Below, one piece after another: positions 19,632 to 28,401 of a stretch of DNA of 64,000 bases (the stretch's first letter is position 1; every line of letters begins with the position of its first letter). The stretch lies in the NCBI GenBank assembly GCA_003212395.1, contig QCPU01000004.1, positions 1 through 64,000 on the forward strand. Direction: 5' to 3'. Position numbers and translations under genes: made by a program. The notes under the pieces are model-generated. The model saw only the letters and a list, made by a program, of their open reading frames with translations, was not told where the DNA came from and did not search any database. The stretch comes from Prochlorococcus sp. AG-442-B03. Lineage in GTDB: Bacteria > Cyanobacteriota > Cyanobacteriia > PCC-6307 > Cyanobiaceae.

Positions 19632-20204
19632 GTGAAAGAAGTCTTTATCAGTTTTGCAATTTTTGTTTTTTGTGTTTCATTAACTCTTTTCAGTCAATTT
19701 AATTCACCTCAAGTTGTTAATGCTGCTGAATCAGAAACTCAATCAGTTCAAAGAACACCTGTTGCAAAATCATCAAATGTCTCAAATAATAATTTATTTG
19801 AACTAGACCCATCTGACCCAAATCCTATACTTTTCGCTATGGCAGAAGAAACACCATCAGACAACAATTCAAGGACTACAGAAAGTGGTTTAATTATTAC
19901 AGATATCGTAAATGGGGAAGGAGATGAGGCTAGTGCTGGGCAAACAGTTACTGTAAATTACACAGGAACACTAGAAGACGGGACACAATTTGATACCAGT
20001 ATCGACAGAGCTCCATTCAGCTTTCCCTTGGGTGCTGGACGAGTAATAAAAGGTTGGGACGAAGGTGTAGCAGGCATGAAAGTTGGAGGCAAAAGAAAAT
20101 TAACAATACCTCCTGAACTTGGATACGGATCAAGAGGAGCTGGAAATGTGATACCTGCTAATGCGACTTTAATATTTGAAGTTGAATTATTAAAAGTCAA
20201 TTAA
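19632..20204 (+). CDS. exported FKBP-type peptidyl-prolyl cis-trans isomerase
   Basis: The protein has 190 residues with a GTG start. A signal peptide (hydrophobic core about 5-20, probable cleavage after VVNA near residue 32) sends it to the periplasm or thylakoid lumen. A low-complexity Ser/Asn spacer precedes the FKBP domain (about 95-190) with [38 protein letters not shown] and [15 protein letters not shown]. The active-site residues are conserved. It catalyses proline isomerisation in protein folding; clients are unknown. It precedes sodN by about 80 bases on the same strand. Confidence 0.93.
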   Translation: MKEVFISFAIFVFCVSLTLFSQFNSPQVVNAAESETQSVQRTPVAKSSNVSNNNLFELDPSDPNPILFAMAEETPSDNNSRTTESGLIITDIVNGEGDEASAGQTVTVNYTGTLEDGTQFDTSIDRAPFSFPLGAGRVIKGWDEGVAGMKVGGKRKLTIPPELGYGSRGAGNVIPANATLIFEVELLKVN

Positions 20205-20282
20205 ATTAAGTAAGAAAAATATCTAAGACTTTTCAATTTAGTTAATCTCCAAGTAATATATATACAACACCAAATATTTGAA

Positions 20283-20756
20283 ATGTTAAGTAAATTCATC
20301 AATTCTTTTCTAGATAAAAAATCCCCAATGACAGTCCATGCTCACTGCGACGGTCCTTGTGGTGTTTACGACCCAGCATCTACGAGAGTTGCTGCTGAAG
20401 CAGTTTTATCAATGACAAAAAAACTTATTGCATTAGAAGCTCCTTCTAGCACTGATTCAGCAGAGTGGGCTGCATACAGTAATACATTTTCTAGATATGT
20501 TGCAGTTAAAGAAGAGCAAGCAAAAGAAACAAAGAAAGAGATTCTAATTTTGTGGACAGATTACTTTAAACCAGTTCACTTAGAAACTTATCCAGACTTA
20601 CATGAAACTATTTGGAAGGCGGCCAAATTATGCAGTGCATGCAAAGTTAATATTGACTTAGCCCAAGCTGAAGAACTCATGAGTTATGTAGAAAAAATTC
20701 ATAATATTTTCTGGGCTTCAAAAGGAAGATCAGATGCTTTTGTAAAAGCTAGTTAA
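20283..20756 (+). CDS. sodN: nickel superoxide dismutase
   Basis: NiSOD dismutates superoxide using a nickel hook at its mature N terminus. The 157 residues include a 20-residue propeptide (MLSKFINSFLDKKSPMTVHA) followed by H21-C22-D23-G24-P25-C26-G27. After cleavage His1, Cys2 and Cys6 bind nickel. The remainder is a four-helix bundle of about 117 further residues, normal for the family. It lies next to its probable maturation protease and a nickel-type transporter. The upstream gap of 78 bases contains TATATA-type sequence that could be a -10 element. Confidence 0.97.
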   Translation: MLSKFINSFLDKKSPMTVHAHCDGPCGVYDPASTRVAAEAVLSMTKKLIALEAPSSTDSAEWAAYSNTFSRYVAVKEEQAKETKKEILILWTDYFKPVHLETYPDLHETIWKAAKLCSACKVNIDLAQAEELMSYVEKIHNIFWASKGRSDAFVKAS

Positions 20757-20785
20757 TTAGAGTTATTTTCAAAAGTTTTTTTGAT

Positions 20786-21157
20786 TTGATTTTATTTTTT
20801 TTAGGTTTAAGAAAAACCGCGATTATTAGTGGTGAATCGATGTTTCCTTACCTAAAAGAAGGTGACATTGTATTTTTTAAAAAATATAAAAAGAATAAAT
20901 CAATACTTAAAAATCGACAAATAGTTATTTTTAATCATCCAATTAAAAATAAAAACCTAATAAAAAGGATAAATTCAGTAAATCAAAATAATATTGAGGT
21001 TATTGGCGATAATATTGAATTTAGCGAAGATAGTAATAAATTTGGATTAATCAATAACGAAAAAATAATTGGTATTGTCACCTCTAAATTAATTATTCCT
21101 AAATTAAAAAATTTTTTAATTCAAAAAAACAGATGCACTTCTTTGAATCCAAAATAA
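20786..21157 (+). CDS. sodX: nickel-SOD maturation protease (SodX, S26 family)
   Basis: This signal-peptidase-like protein of 123 residues is expected to remove the SodN propeptide. The serine motif is SGESMFPYLKEGD (S18), the general-base lysine lies in LIKRINSV (K60), and VIGDN at 72-76 is the third conserved box. The hydrophobic N terminus (ILFFLG) is very short, so membrane anchoring is weak. The start is TTG at 20786, 29 bases past sodN. Its last 42 bases overlap the convergent transporter gene on the other strand. Confidence 0.9.
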   Translation: MILFFLGLRKTAIISGESMFPYLKEGDIVFFKKYKKNKSILKNRQIVIFNHPIKNKNLIKRINSVNQNNIEVIGDNIEFSEDSNKFGLINNEKIIGIVTSKLIIPKLKNFLIQKNRCTSLNPK

Positions 21158-21787
21158 TCCCAAAGAAAAGGAAAGCCCTCCTGCTACAGCTATTAATCTT
21201 TTAATAAATTTTTGACTTGCTTTAAAGGTAGTAAAAGATATTAAACAAGTAAAAAGATTCATACTTATGAGTGAACCAATCAAATATGAAATCAAATATA
21301 AGGAAGCGCTTGTTAAAGGTAATGCTAAAGCAGGAAGAACTGCAAGAAAATGTGAACCTCCAGCTATACCGTGTAGCAAGCCTAAACCAGTCAAAGCATG
21401 TGAGTGCTTATTATTATTTTTTTGTTCCTTAACATGAAAGTGAAAGTGACGATGGGCAATTCCATTCTCATGCTTATGGGAATGAGAGTGGATACTTAAT
21501 TGAAAAGAATTTTTGATGGCAAATACTCCAACAATTAGAAGTGAAATTCCAACTAGGAATTCGGCAATACTAGAAAATTTGTTTAATGGAGTAATATCCT
21601 TAATAAATATCGCTAGAAAAGCTAACAAGAGGACTCCTGAAGAATGTCCCAAGCCCCATGAGAAACTATTTTTAAGAGCTTTTTGGGGATTATTAATCGC
21701 CGCTGGTGCCATTGCAATTAGATGATCAGCGCCACTAACTACATGCACAAATCCTGCGACTATACCTGTTAAAATTACAGCCTGCAT
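21116..21787 (-). CDS. putative nickel transporter (SodT-like, NicO/RcnA-type)
   Basis: The 223 residues have about six hydrophobic helices. Helix I carries H15 and D21-H22 (FVHVVSGADHLIA), similar to metal-binding motifs of nickel/cobalt permeases, and a His-rich cytoplasmic loop lies at about 100-130 (HSHSHKHE, HRHFHFH, KHSH). Location beside sodN and sodX argues for supplying nickel to NiSOD, as proposed for 'SodT' of marine cyanobacteria. Transport direction and specificity cannot be read from sequence. Its 3' end overlaps sodX by 42 bases. Confidence 0.82.
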   Translation of the reverse strand: MQAVILTGIVAGFVHVVSGADHLIAMAPAAINNPQKALKNSFSWGLGHSSGVLLLAFLAIFIKDITPLNKFSSIAEFLVGISLLIVGVFAIKNSFQLSIHSHSHKHENGIAHRHFHFHVKEQKNNNKHSHALTGLGLLHGIAGGSHFLAVLPALALPLTSASLYLISYLIGSLISMNLFTCLISFTTFKASQKFIKRLIAVAGGLSFSLGLFWIQRSASVFLN

Positions 21788-21842
21788 TTATATTCAGTAC
21801 AACTCTGTTTATTCAATTTTATAGCACGATTTGAAGTCAATA

Positions 21843-22730
21843 TTAAATTGAGTTAAATAATTTCTTGAACGATTGTTCAATATCAGTTTCTCTCATAAAA
21901 GTTTCACCAATTAATACTCCCTTGATTCCAATAGATCTAAGCGATTCTAAATCTTCGGCACAATTAATTCCAGATTCACTTATGGGAATAATATTTTGTT
22001 TTAAAAATATATCTGCATATGTATGCATCAATTCTATTGATGTTTTTAAATCCGTTTTAAAAGTCTTTAAATCTCTGTTATTTATTCCAATCAAATTAAA
22101 AGATTTTAACTTTAGAATCCTTTCTAATTCATTAGTGTTATGGACTTCAACAAGAACACTCATCTTTAAATTATCAGCTATTTTCTTTAAATAAATTAAA
22201 TCATCATCACTTAAAATCGCAGCGATTAATAATATTGCATCAGCACCAGATACCCTTGCTTTATAAATCTGATAAGCAGAAATAATAAAATCTTTGCAGA
22301 GTAGAGGGAGATTAGTTGATCTCCTTACAGTTTCGAGTATTTCATAACTACCTTGAAAAAACCTTTTATCCGTAAGTACTGAGATACATGATGCACCCAA
22401 TCCTTCATAACAACTTGCTATGTTTTGAGGGTTAAAATCTTTTCTAATAACTCCTTTACTCGGACTAGCTTTTTTTATTTCAGCAATAACTCCTGGTTTA
22501 ATTTTTGACTCCAAAATATTTTTATAAAAATCTTTGGGAGTAGGAAGTTTTTCAATCTTTTTGATGAGATCTTCTAAAGAGACTATTTTTTTAAAATTCT
22601 TAATTTCAATATCCTTGTGCCATACAATTTCTTCCAGAATATTTTTTGCTTGTGCTTCTCTATGAGGGACAGCATATTCTAAATTTTCTACCCTTACTGT
22701 TGGATTTGGTGGCCTGCGTCTTATCTCCAT
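21843..22730 (-). CDS. trpC: indole-3-glycerol-phosphate synthase
   Basis: TrpC closes the indole ring in tryptophan synthesis. The 295 residues form one TIM barrel with the expected motifs: [56 protein letters not shown] and SESGI. An N-terminal extension of about 30 residues ([19 protein letters not shown]) is common in cyanobacteria. It follows lpdA by 12 bases on the same strand and is probably co-transcribed with it. Confidence 0.96.
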   Translation of the reverse strand: MEIRRRPPNPTVRVENLEYAVPHREAQAKNILEEIVWHKDIEIKNFKKIVSLEDLIKKIEKLPTPKDFYKNILESKIKPGVIAEIKKASPSKGVIRKDFNPQNIASCYEGLGASCISVLTDKRFFQGSYEILETVRRSTNLPLLCKDFIISAYQIYKARVSGADAILLIAAILSDDDLIYLKKIADNLKMSVLVEVHNTNELERILKLKSFNLIGINNRDLKTFKTDLKTSIELMHTYADIFLKQNIIPISESGINCAEDLESLRSIGIKGVLIGETFMRETDIEQSFKKLFNSI

Positions 22731-22742
22731 TAATTTTAGAAA

Positions 22743-24182
22743 TTATTTTATTTGAGAAGCCGCTTGTTTATATGCGACCTCAACTACTTCACTAAGAGTA
22801 GGATGAGTATGAACCTCTTTAGATAATTCCATTACATCTTGGTTCCTTGAAATAGCGTTCGAAATTTCTTGAATTAAATCAGCTGCATGTAACCCAAAAA
22901 TATGAGCACCTAATACTTTGCCATTATCTTTGTTGAAAATCAACTTTAGCAAACCATCACTCTCCAATTCAGCCAGTGCTTTTGAATTAGCCTTAAAGAA
23001 ACTTTTGACAACTCCCAAAGTAAAATTTTCTTTTGTAGATATCTCTTTAGCTTCAACTTCAGAGAGACCAACTGAACTTATCTCTGGGTGAGTAAAGGTT
23101 GCTGCGGGGATACTTTTATAATTAATTTCGACATTACCACCACAAATATTATCAACAGCAATAGTACCCTGCGCTGCAGCTGTATGAGCAAGCATTAGTT
23201 TGCCCGTTACATCTCCAACAGCCCAAATATTAGGTATTATTTCATCACCATTCTTAACTCTCATTTGATCATCTACAGGAATGAACCCTTTTACTGTTTC
23301 GATACCAACCGACTCAAGATTTAAGTTATTACTATTAGGACTTCTGCCAGTTGCGACTAGTACAGCGTCAACTTCTAAAGTTTCTACAACTTCCTTAGAT
23401 TTTGCATCAGTCAGTTCTATTTTTACAGGGCATCCAGGTGTTATTTTTGTCGCAAAGACATTTGATTTTGTGTCTATATCTCTTGCTTGAATAAGGTTCT
23501 TCTTAGCAATTTTAGTGATGTCTGGATCAAATGTTGGCATGATATTCTCCAAAGCCTCGATCATGGTAACTTCACAACCAAGCGCGGTATAAACATCAGC
23601 AAATTCTAGACCTATATATCCGCTTCCAATAATTGCTATCCATCTTGGAAGCCACTCAAGTTTAACCGCATCATCGCTAGTAAATACGGTCCTATTATCC
23701 AAAGTTATCCCACGGGGCACAAAAGGAGAAGAGCCTGTTGCTATAACAATATTCTTACATGTGAAAATTTTATCAATTCCGTTTTTATCTCTTACTCCAA
23801 CTTTTTGATTTCCTTCAATTCTTCCAATGCCCAAAATAATTTCAACTCCACTCCTTTTAAGAGTTTTTGTTAAATTTTCTCTAACATTTAAAACTAAATT
23901 ATTTGCATGATCTGCAATTTTTGATCTCTCGAACCTTACTGGTGAAGCATGTATACCAAATTTAGCTAAATGTTCATAATTAGCTATTTCTCTAACTTTT
24001 CCACTTGCAGCCAAAAGAGCTTTAGATGGAACACAACCCTTGTTAACACAAGTTCCTCCCATATCAGAAGATTCTACTATTGCGACTTTCAGTCCCATAC
24101 CAGCAGCATGCTTAGCGGCATCAAAACCTCCATATCCTGCTCCTATCACGATTAAATCAAAATCAAAACTTGAATCAGTCAC
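22743..24182 (-). CDS. lpdA: dihydrolipoamide dehydrogenase
   Basis: This flavoprotein reoxidises lipoamide in the pyruvate dehydrogenase and glycine cleavage complexes. The 479 residues contain the FAD motif GAGYGG at 14-19, the redox disulfide C45/C50 (GGTCVNKGCVPSK), the NAD motif GSGYIGLEFAD, ATGRSPNSNNL, WAVGDVTGKLMLAHTA, and the C-terminal His-Glu dyad in HTHPTLSEV. It is complete. Its start overlaps the stop of the upstream methyltransferase by 4 bases. Confidence 0.96.
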   Translation of the reverse strand: MTDSSFDFDLIVIGAGYGGFDAAKHAAGMGLKVAIVESSDMGGTCVNKGCVPSKALLAASGKVREIANYEHLAKFGIHASPVRFERSKIADHANNLVLNVRENLTKTLKRSGVEIILGIGRIEGNQKVGVRDKNGIDKIFTCKNIVIATGSSPFVPRGITLDNRTVFTSDDAVKLEWLPRWIAIIGSGYIGLEFADVYTALGCEVTMIEALENIMPTFDPDITKIAKKNLIQARDIDTKSNVFATKITPGCPVKIELTDAKSKEVVETLEVDAVLVATGRSPNSNNLNLESVGIETVKGFIPVDDQMRVKNGDEIIPNIWAVGDVTGKLMLAHTAAAQGTIAVDNICGGNVEINYKSIPAATFTHPEISSVGLSEVEAKEISTKENFTLGVVKSFFKANSKALAELESDGLLKLIFNKDNGKVLGAHIFGLHAADLIQEISNAISRNQDVMELSKEVHTHPTLSEVVEVAYKQAASQIK

Positions 24183-24904
24183 TTTTTATTTATTAAATTA
24201 GAGGTGTATGCGACTCTTTTTCGTTCTAGTAATAACGGAACTGCAACACAAGCCACATTCAATGATTCTACAATCTCGCTATGCGGAATTGTAATTGTTT
24301 CATTAAAAGCTTCTTGAATTTTTTTATGAATGCCTTGGCCTTCATTACCCAAAATTAATGCTGTACGTCTAGACCAATCAACTTCCCAATAAGGTTTTGA
24401 AGGTTTTTTTGAACTCTCATTATGGCTACTAGTAGAGAATATCTTAAATCCTACATTTGATAATTCAGACAAAGACTTAAGTAAAGAATTTAATATTTCT
24501 TCTTCAATGCCATCAAATCTTAAAAATGGCAGATGAAAAACTGCACCTGAGGATGCTCTTAATACCTTTTGGCCTAATGGGTGCGCACCTCCAGCTAAAA
24601 AAATTGCATTAACACCCGCAGCTAAAGCGGTTCTAAATAGATTACCCATATTCCCAGGATCTTGAATTCTGTCGAGAACAAGAACAAAATCATCTTTTCT
24701 ATTAAATTGATAATTAGGTATTGCTGAAATCTCTACTAAAGCTGCTATCCCATCTGGATTAATTGTTGAAATCGCAGATACCAACACTTCCTCTGAGACA
24801 ATATTTATTAATGACTCATCAAATTTTTTGCTTAGATTTTGATTCTTTCTTAGCCATTTTTCGGTAACTAAAATCTTAGAGGGATTTTTCCCAGACTTCA
24901 GCAA
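24179..24904 (-). CDS. SpoU/TrmH-family RNA 2'-O-methyltransferase (N terminus uncertain)
   Basis: The C-terminal SPOUT domain is clear: LDRIQDPGNMGNLFRTALAAG, LRASSGAVFHLPF (motif 2), ALILGNEGQGI and SLNVACVAVPLLL. TTG at 24904 gives 241 residues but cuts into the N-terminal substrate-binding domain. The same frame stays open to base 25069 and encodes NNLVKRFRSF then DFFCIEGTHLIEELLKSG, the usual start of this family. No ATG, GTG or TTG occurs in that extension; ATA at 25015 or an ATT are the only near-cognate options. The RNA target is not known. It overlaps lpdA by 4 bases. Confidence 0.82.
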   Translation of the reverse strand: MLKSGKNPSKILVTEKWLRKNQNLSKKFDESLINIVSEEVLVSAISTINPDGIAALVEISAIPNYQFNRKDDFVLVLDRIQDPGNMGNLFRTALAAGVNAIFLAGGAHPLGQKVLRASSGAVFHLPFLRFDGIEEEILNSLLKSLSELSNVGFKIFSTSSHNESSKKPSKPYWEVDWSRRTALILGNEGQGIHKKIQEAFNETITIPHSEIVESLNVACVAVPLLLERKRVAYTSNLINKK

Positions 24905-25225
24905 TTCTTCAATGAGATGTGTACCCTCTATGCAAAAAAAGTCTTGATCTTTTGGAGATGATCCTCTTTTAAATGATCTAAATCTTTTAACTAGGTTATT
25001 GTTTTTACTAGTTATTTTTAAAAAAGTATTTTCTATGAGTATTTTGAAAAATTTGTTATCAACTATATTTTAATTACATAAATATTTTGATCAATTATTT
25101 ATTAAATTTTTATTTCCCAAGAAATCAAAAAATACATTTTCACTTTTAATTAATATTCATGACGTTACATAGGGTGGACTTAATATTATTAGTTTGTCAT
25201 GATGAATTTAATAAATTAAGTCTTA
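24905..25225. other. region between the methyltransferase and murA
   Basis: About 165 bases next to the methyltransferase (24905-25069) are an open extension of its reading frame with family-like sequence but without a standard start codon. The remaining 155 bases are very AT-rich, must hold the opposing promoters for the methyltransferase and murA, and show no further gene. No strong hairpin was seen. Confidence 0.5.
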
Positions 25226-26596
25226 ATGATTTGCGGAAGCAAAACGAAGTCATATCTTAAATCGCAAAATTTAAAGATTCTTGGCCAAGGCAAGTTAAAT
25301 GGAACAGTTGAAATAAGTGGTGCGAAGAATTCCGCCTTAGTTTTATTAGCCTCATCATTGCTAACTAATGAAAAAATAATTCTTGAAAATGTACCTTTTC
25401 TCACTGATATTGAAAAGATGGGGAATATCTTAAAGAATTTAGGAGTGAATTTAGTTCGTAAAAACAACCAACTAGAAATAGATCCAAGAACTATTTCTAT
25501 TAAAGAACTTCCATACGAACTTGTTAAAGGATTAAGAGCTAGTTTCTTTTGTATAGGTGCACTATTAACTAAATTTGGAGAAGCTCAAGTACCGTTGCCA
25601 GGTGGATGCAATATTGGTTCAAGGCCAATAGACGAGCACATTAATGGATTAATCGCACTAGGAGCAGACATTATTATTGAAGAGGGAATTGTAAAGGCAA
25701 AAACAAGGGGGAACAAAAATAGACTTCATGGCACTCATATTAAATTAAATTGTCCAAGTGTAGGTGCGACTGAAACTTTAATAATGGCAGCATCTTTAGC
25801 CAAAGGAAGAACTACTATTGAAAATGCTGCTAGAGAGCCTGAAGTTCAAGATTTATGCCAAATGCTTAATAAAATGGGGGCAAAAATTTATGACTCCGGT
25901 AAAGAAACAATTATTATTGATGGTGTTAATAAGCTTGGCGGATGTACCCATAAAGTAATTCCAGACCGAATAGAAGCTGGAACTTTTCTAATAGCTGCTG
26001 CTGCGACTTCCTCTTCAATAACAATTTCTCCAGTAATCCCTCATCATCTTGAAGCAGTCACTAATAAGCTTCAAGAGAGTGGGAGTAAAATTACGATTAA
26101 AGGTAATTCGATTTCTATCAAGAGTAAAGAGATTAAAGGAGTAGATATTGAAACAGCTCCTTTCCCAGGCTTTCCTACTGATTTGCAGGCACCATTTACA
26201 ACTCTAATGACAATCGCAAATGGTGAATCAAAGATAACTGAAACAATTTTCGAAAACAGAATGAATCATATTTATTTACTTAATGAAATGGGCGCCAGTA
26301 TAAAACTAAACAAAAATGTAGCTCACATCAAAGGTGTTAAAACAATTAATGGGATGAATCTATTTGGCTCAGATTTAAGGTCATCAGCTGCATTAATAAT
26401 TGCAGGAATCATCGCAAAAGGTAGTAGTAATTTCTATGGATTAGAACATCTAGATAGAGGTTATGAAAATTTTGAATTAAAACTAAAAAATTCAGGTGTA
26501 AAAATAATTAGAGAGATCAGTAAAAATTCTTTTGAGGAGAATGGATATAAATTTGAACCAAGATCTGAGAATCTTTCAAAACTCGAAGCAGCTTAG
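25226..26596 (+). CDS. murA: UDP-N-acetylglucosamine 1-carboxyvinyltransferase
   Basis: MurA makes the first committed peptidoglycan intermediate. The 456 residues include an N-terminal extension of about 15 residues before LKILGQGKLNGTVEISGAKN. The catalytic, fosfomycin-reactive cysteine is present as C128 in PLPGGCNIGSRPIDEH. RAGT-type substrate contact DRIEAGTFLIAAA and the C-terminal FYGLEHLDRGYENF are intact. It stands alone on the plus strand, divergent from the methyltransferase. Confidence 0.96.
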   Translation: MICGSKTKSYLKSQNLKILGQGKLNGTVEISGAKNSALVLLASSLLTNEKIILENVPFLTDIEKMGNILKNLGVNLVRKNNQLEIDPRTISIKELPYELVKGLRASFFCIGALLTKFGEAQVPLPGGCNIGSRPIDEHINGLIALGADIIIEEGIVKAKTRGNKNRLHGTHIKLNCPSVGATETLIMAASLAKGRTTIENAAREPEVQDLCQMLNKMGAKIYDSGKETIIIDGVNKLGGCTHKVIPDRIEAGTFLIAAAATSSSITISPVIPHHLEAVTNKLQESGSKITIKGNSISIKSKEIKGVDIETAPFPGFPTDLQAPFTTLMTIANGESKITETIFENRMNHIYLLNEMGASIKLNKNVAHIKGVKTINGMNLFGSDLRSSAALIIAGIIAKGSSNFYGLEHLDRGYENFELKLKNSGVKIIREISKNSFEENGYKFEPRSENLSKLEAA

Positions 26597-26634
26597 TCTC
26601 TTCCAAATATATTTTTAAAACTAATAAAGTTGAT

Positions 26635-26745
26635 TCAAACGTAAGCAATATTGATTAGTGAAATACAACCTAAAAATAATAACAACAACACTAAAAAGCG
26701 ACTAGACCAAATTTCATTTAAACCATTAAATTTGTGTTCTTTCAT
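26635..26745 (-). CDS. small hydrophobic peptide (36 aa)
   Basis: This 36-codon ATG frame has a polar N-terminal part (MKEHKFNGLNEIWSS) and one predicted membrane helix (FLVLLLLFLGCISLI). Its ATG overlaps the TGA of the preceding 35-residue frame as ATGA, a classic translational-coupling arrangement. It resembles the size class of small photosynthetic or NDH-1 subunits, but I do not recognise it as any of them. Confidence 0.55.
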   Translation of the reverse strand: MKEHKFNGLNEIWSSRFLVLLLLFLGCISLINIAYV

Positions 26746-26849
26746 GCCCAAGTTCCGCTATTAGATCCGAATGTTGCAAATATAGTTACTGCAATAAAAA
26801 GATAAGGGACGAATTTAAAGGATAATTTTTTAGCTTGAGTTTTGGACAT
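26742..26849 (-). CDS. small hydrophobic peptide (35 aa)
   Basis: The 35 residues comprise a basic N terminus (MSKTQAKKLSFKF), one membrane helix (VPYLFIAVTIFATFG) and a polar end (SNSGTWA). An in-frame upstream ATG at 26888 would add 13 residues but is less likely. A TATATT element about 20 bases upstream on the minus strand could be a -10 box. It is coupled by ATGA to the next peptide gene. The function is unknown. Confidence 0.6.
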   Translation of the reverse strand: MSKTQAKKLSFKFVPYLFIAVTIFATFGSNSGTWA

Positions 26850-27094
26850 TTGTTTTTTTATCAAATATAACACAATATTACTATTCATGAAGCTATCTCC
26901 TCTAAAAAAAGACTTTTAAGCGCATTTAATCACAAAAATGTATCAGAAATGCTTAAATAATCTTTTTTACCTCATTTCTTGTCAGCAAATGCAATAAATA
27001 ATTCTATGTTTTTATCGAAAAGATTAACTATTAATAATCGTTATCTTGATAACTGTTCCTTGACCAAAACAATAGTCAATAAGTTGATTTTTGT

Positions 27095-27100
27095 TATAAT
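27095..27100 (+). promoter_or_regulatory. -10 element for tRNA-Leu / argD
   Basis: A consensus TATAAT lies 27 bases before the first base of tRNA-Leu, preceded by TTGT, placing a transcription start near 27107. No good -35 hexamer is visible at the normal distance. This is the only plausible promoter for the tRNA and the argD gene directly behind it. Confidence 0.6.
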
Positions 27101-27127
27101 AAAAAAGTTCATTTTTTCAAAAGCCTT

Positions 27128-27209
27128 GGGAGCGTGGTGGAATTGGTAGACGCACCGCACTCAAAATGCGGCACCTTCGGGTATGTCGGTTCAAGTCCGA
27201 CCGCTCCCA
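27128..27209 (+). tRNA. tRNA-Leu (anticodon CAA)
   Basis: The 82-base cloverleaf has acceptor stem GGGAGCG pairing with CGCTCCC, discriminator A at 27209, anticodon stem CCGCA/TGCGG around the loop CTCAAAA (anticodon CAA), a leucine-type variable arm (GCACCTTCGGGTATGT region), and a standard TTCAAGT T-loop. CCA is not encoded. It reads UUG codons. argD begins 5 bases downstream. Confidence 0.96.
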
Positions 27210-27214
27210 CTTTG

Positions 27215-28390
27215 ATGAATACCTATAGTCGATTCGACATATCTTTCAAAAAAGGAAAAGGTTGTTGGCTTTGGGATAACACAGGTAAAAAGTATCTAGA
27301 TGCCGTTGCTGGTATCGCAACTTGTAGTCTTGGACATAGCGATAGAGTTTTAAGAAGGAGGCTATCAAGTCAACTAAAAAAGATTCAGCACATTTCCAAT
27401 CTCTACAACATTGAAGAACAAGAACAATTAAGCAGAACTTTAACGAATATGAGTTGTGCCAAAAGCGTCTTCTTCTGCAACAGTGGTGCGGAAGCAAATG
27501 AATCAGCAATTAAATTAATTAAAAAATATGGTAACACAACAAATAAAGGTAAAGAATCAATTATTCTCGCAGCAGAATCTAGCTTTCATGGAAGGACATT
27601 GGCAGCCTTGAGTGCGACTGGACAGCCCAAATATCAAAAAGGTTTCGAACCAATGATTAAAGGGTTTAAATTTTTTAAATTTAACAATTTTGATTCGGTA
27701 AAAAAATTATTTGAAGAGTGTGAAAATAATGATCAAAAAATTTCCGGCGTTTTAGTTGAACCAATACAAGGCGAAGGCGGCGTAATTCCTGGAAGTAAAA
27801 TATTTTTTAAAAGCCTGAGAGAAATATGTGATAAATATAATTCTCTTCTCATTTTAGATGAGGTCCAAAGTGGAGTAGGTCGAACTGGGAAAATGTGGGG
27901 TTATGAGAATTTAGGAATTGAACCTGATGGATTCACCCTCGCTAAAGGATTAGGAGGAGGTCATGCAATTGGAGCATTATTGGTAAAAGAAAAAGCCAAC
28001 ATTTTTTCTCCAGGAGATCATGCAAGCACTTTTGGAGGGAACCCATTCGCTTGTAAAGCTGCCCTAACTGTATTAGAAGAAATAAATAGAAGAAATATTA
28101 TCAATAATGTTTATCTAAGAGGGGAACAATTAAGTGCTGGGTTTGAAGAATTGTCAAAAAAATTTCCAAATATTATAAACGGGAAAAGAGGTTTAGGTTT
28201 AATACAAGGTCTTGTGATAAATGATGATTATGCTGATGCAAAAAAAATTACATTAAAAGCTTTTGATAAAGGATTACTGGTAGTTCCTGCAGGAGGAAAT
28301 GTTGTAAGGATTGTCCCACCATTAGTTATTTCTCGAAGAGAAATTAATATTCTTTTGGATAAGCTAAATTCAATTTTTGAAGAGTTATAG
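27215..28390 (+). CDS. argD: acetylornithine aminotransferase
   Basis: ArgD is the PLP-dependent transaminase of arginine synthesis. ATG at 27215 gives 391 residues starting MNTYSRFDISFKKGKG. The frame remains open back through tRNA-Leu, but that part is tRNA sequence and is not coding. Family motifs include VFFCNSGAEANESAIKL, SFHGRTLAALS, LILDEVQSGVGRTG, the PLP lysine in TLAKGLGGGHAIGA, and STFGGNPFACKAAL. With only 5 bases between the tRNA 3' end and the ATG, the processed message would be almost leaderless. Confidence 0.95.
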   Translation: MNTYSRFDISFKKGKGCWLWDNTGKKYLDAVAGIATCSLGHSDRVLRRRLSSQLKKIQHISNLYNIEEQEQLSRTLTNMSCAKSVFFCNSGAEANESAIKLIKKYGNTTNKGKESIILAAESSFHGRTLAALSATGQPKYQKGFEPMIKGFKFFKFNNFDSVKKLFEECENNDQKISGVLVEPIQGEGGVIPGSKIFFKSLREICDKYNSLLILDEVQSGVGRTGKMWGYENLGIEPDGFTLAKGLGGGHAIGALLVKEKANIFSPGDHASTFGGNPFACKAALTVLEEINRRNIINNVYLRGEQLSAGFEELSKKFPNIINGKRGLGLIQGLVINDDYADAKKITLKAFDKGLLVVPAGGNVVRIVPPLVISRREINILLDKLNSIFEEL

Positions 28391-28401
28391 CAATTAAAAT
28401 T

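Noticed and set aside
27134-27214. N-terminal extension of argD through tRNA-Leu
   Set aside because: The extra 27 codons are the tRNA itself; family alignment starts at MNTYSRFD (27215).
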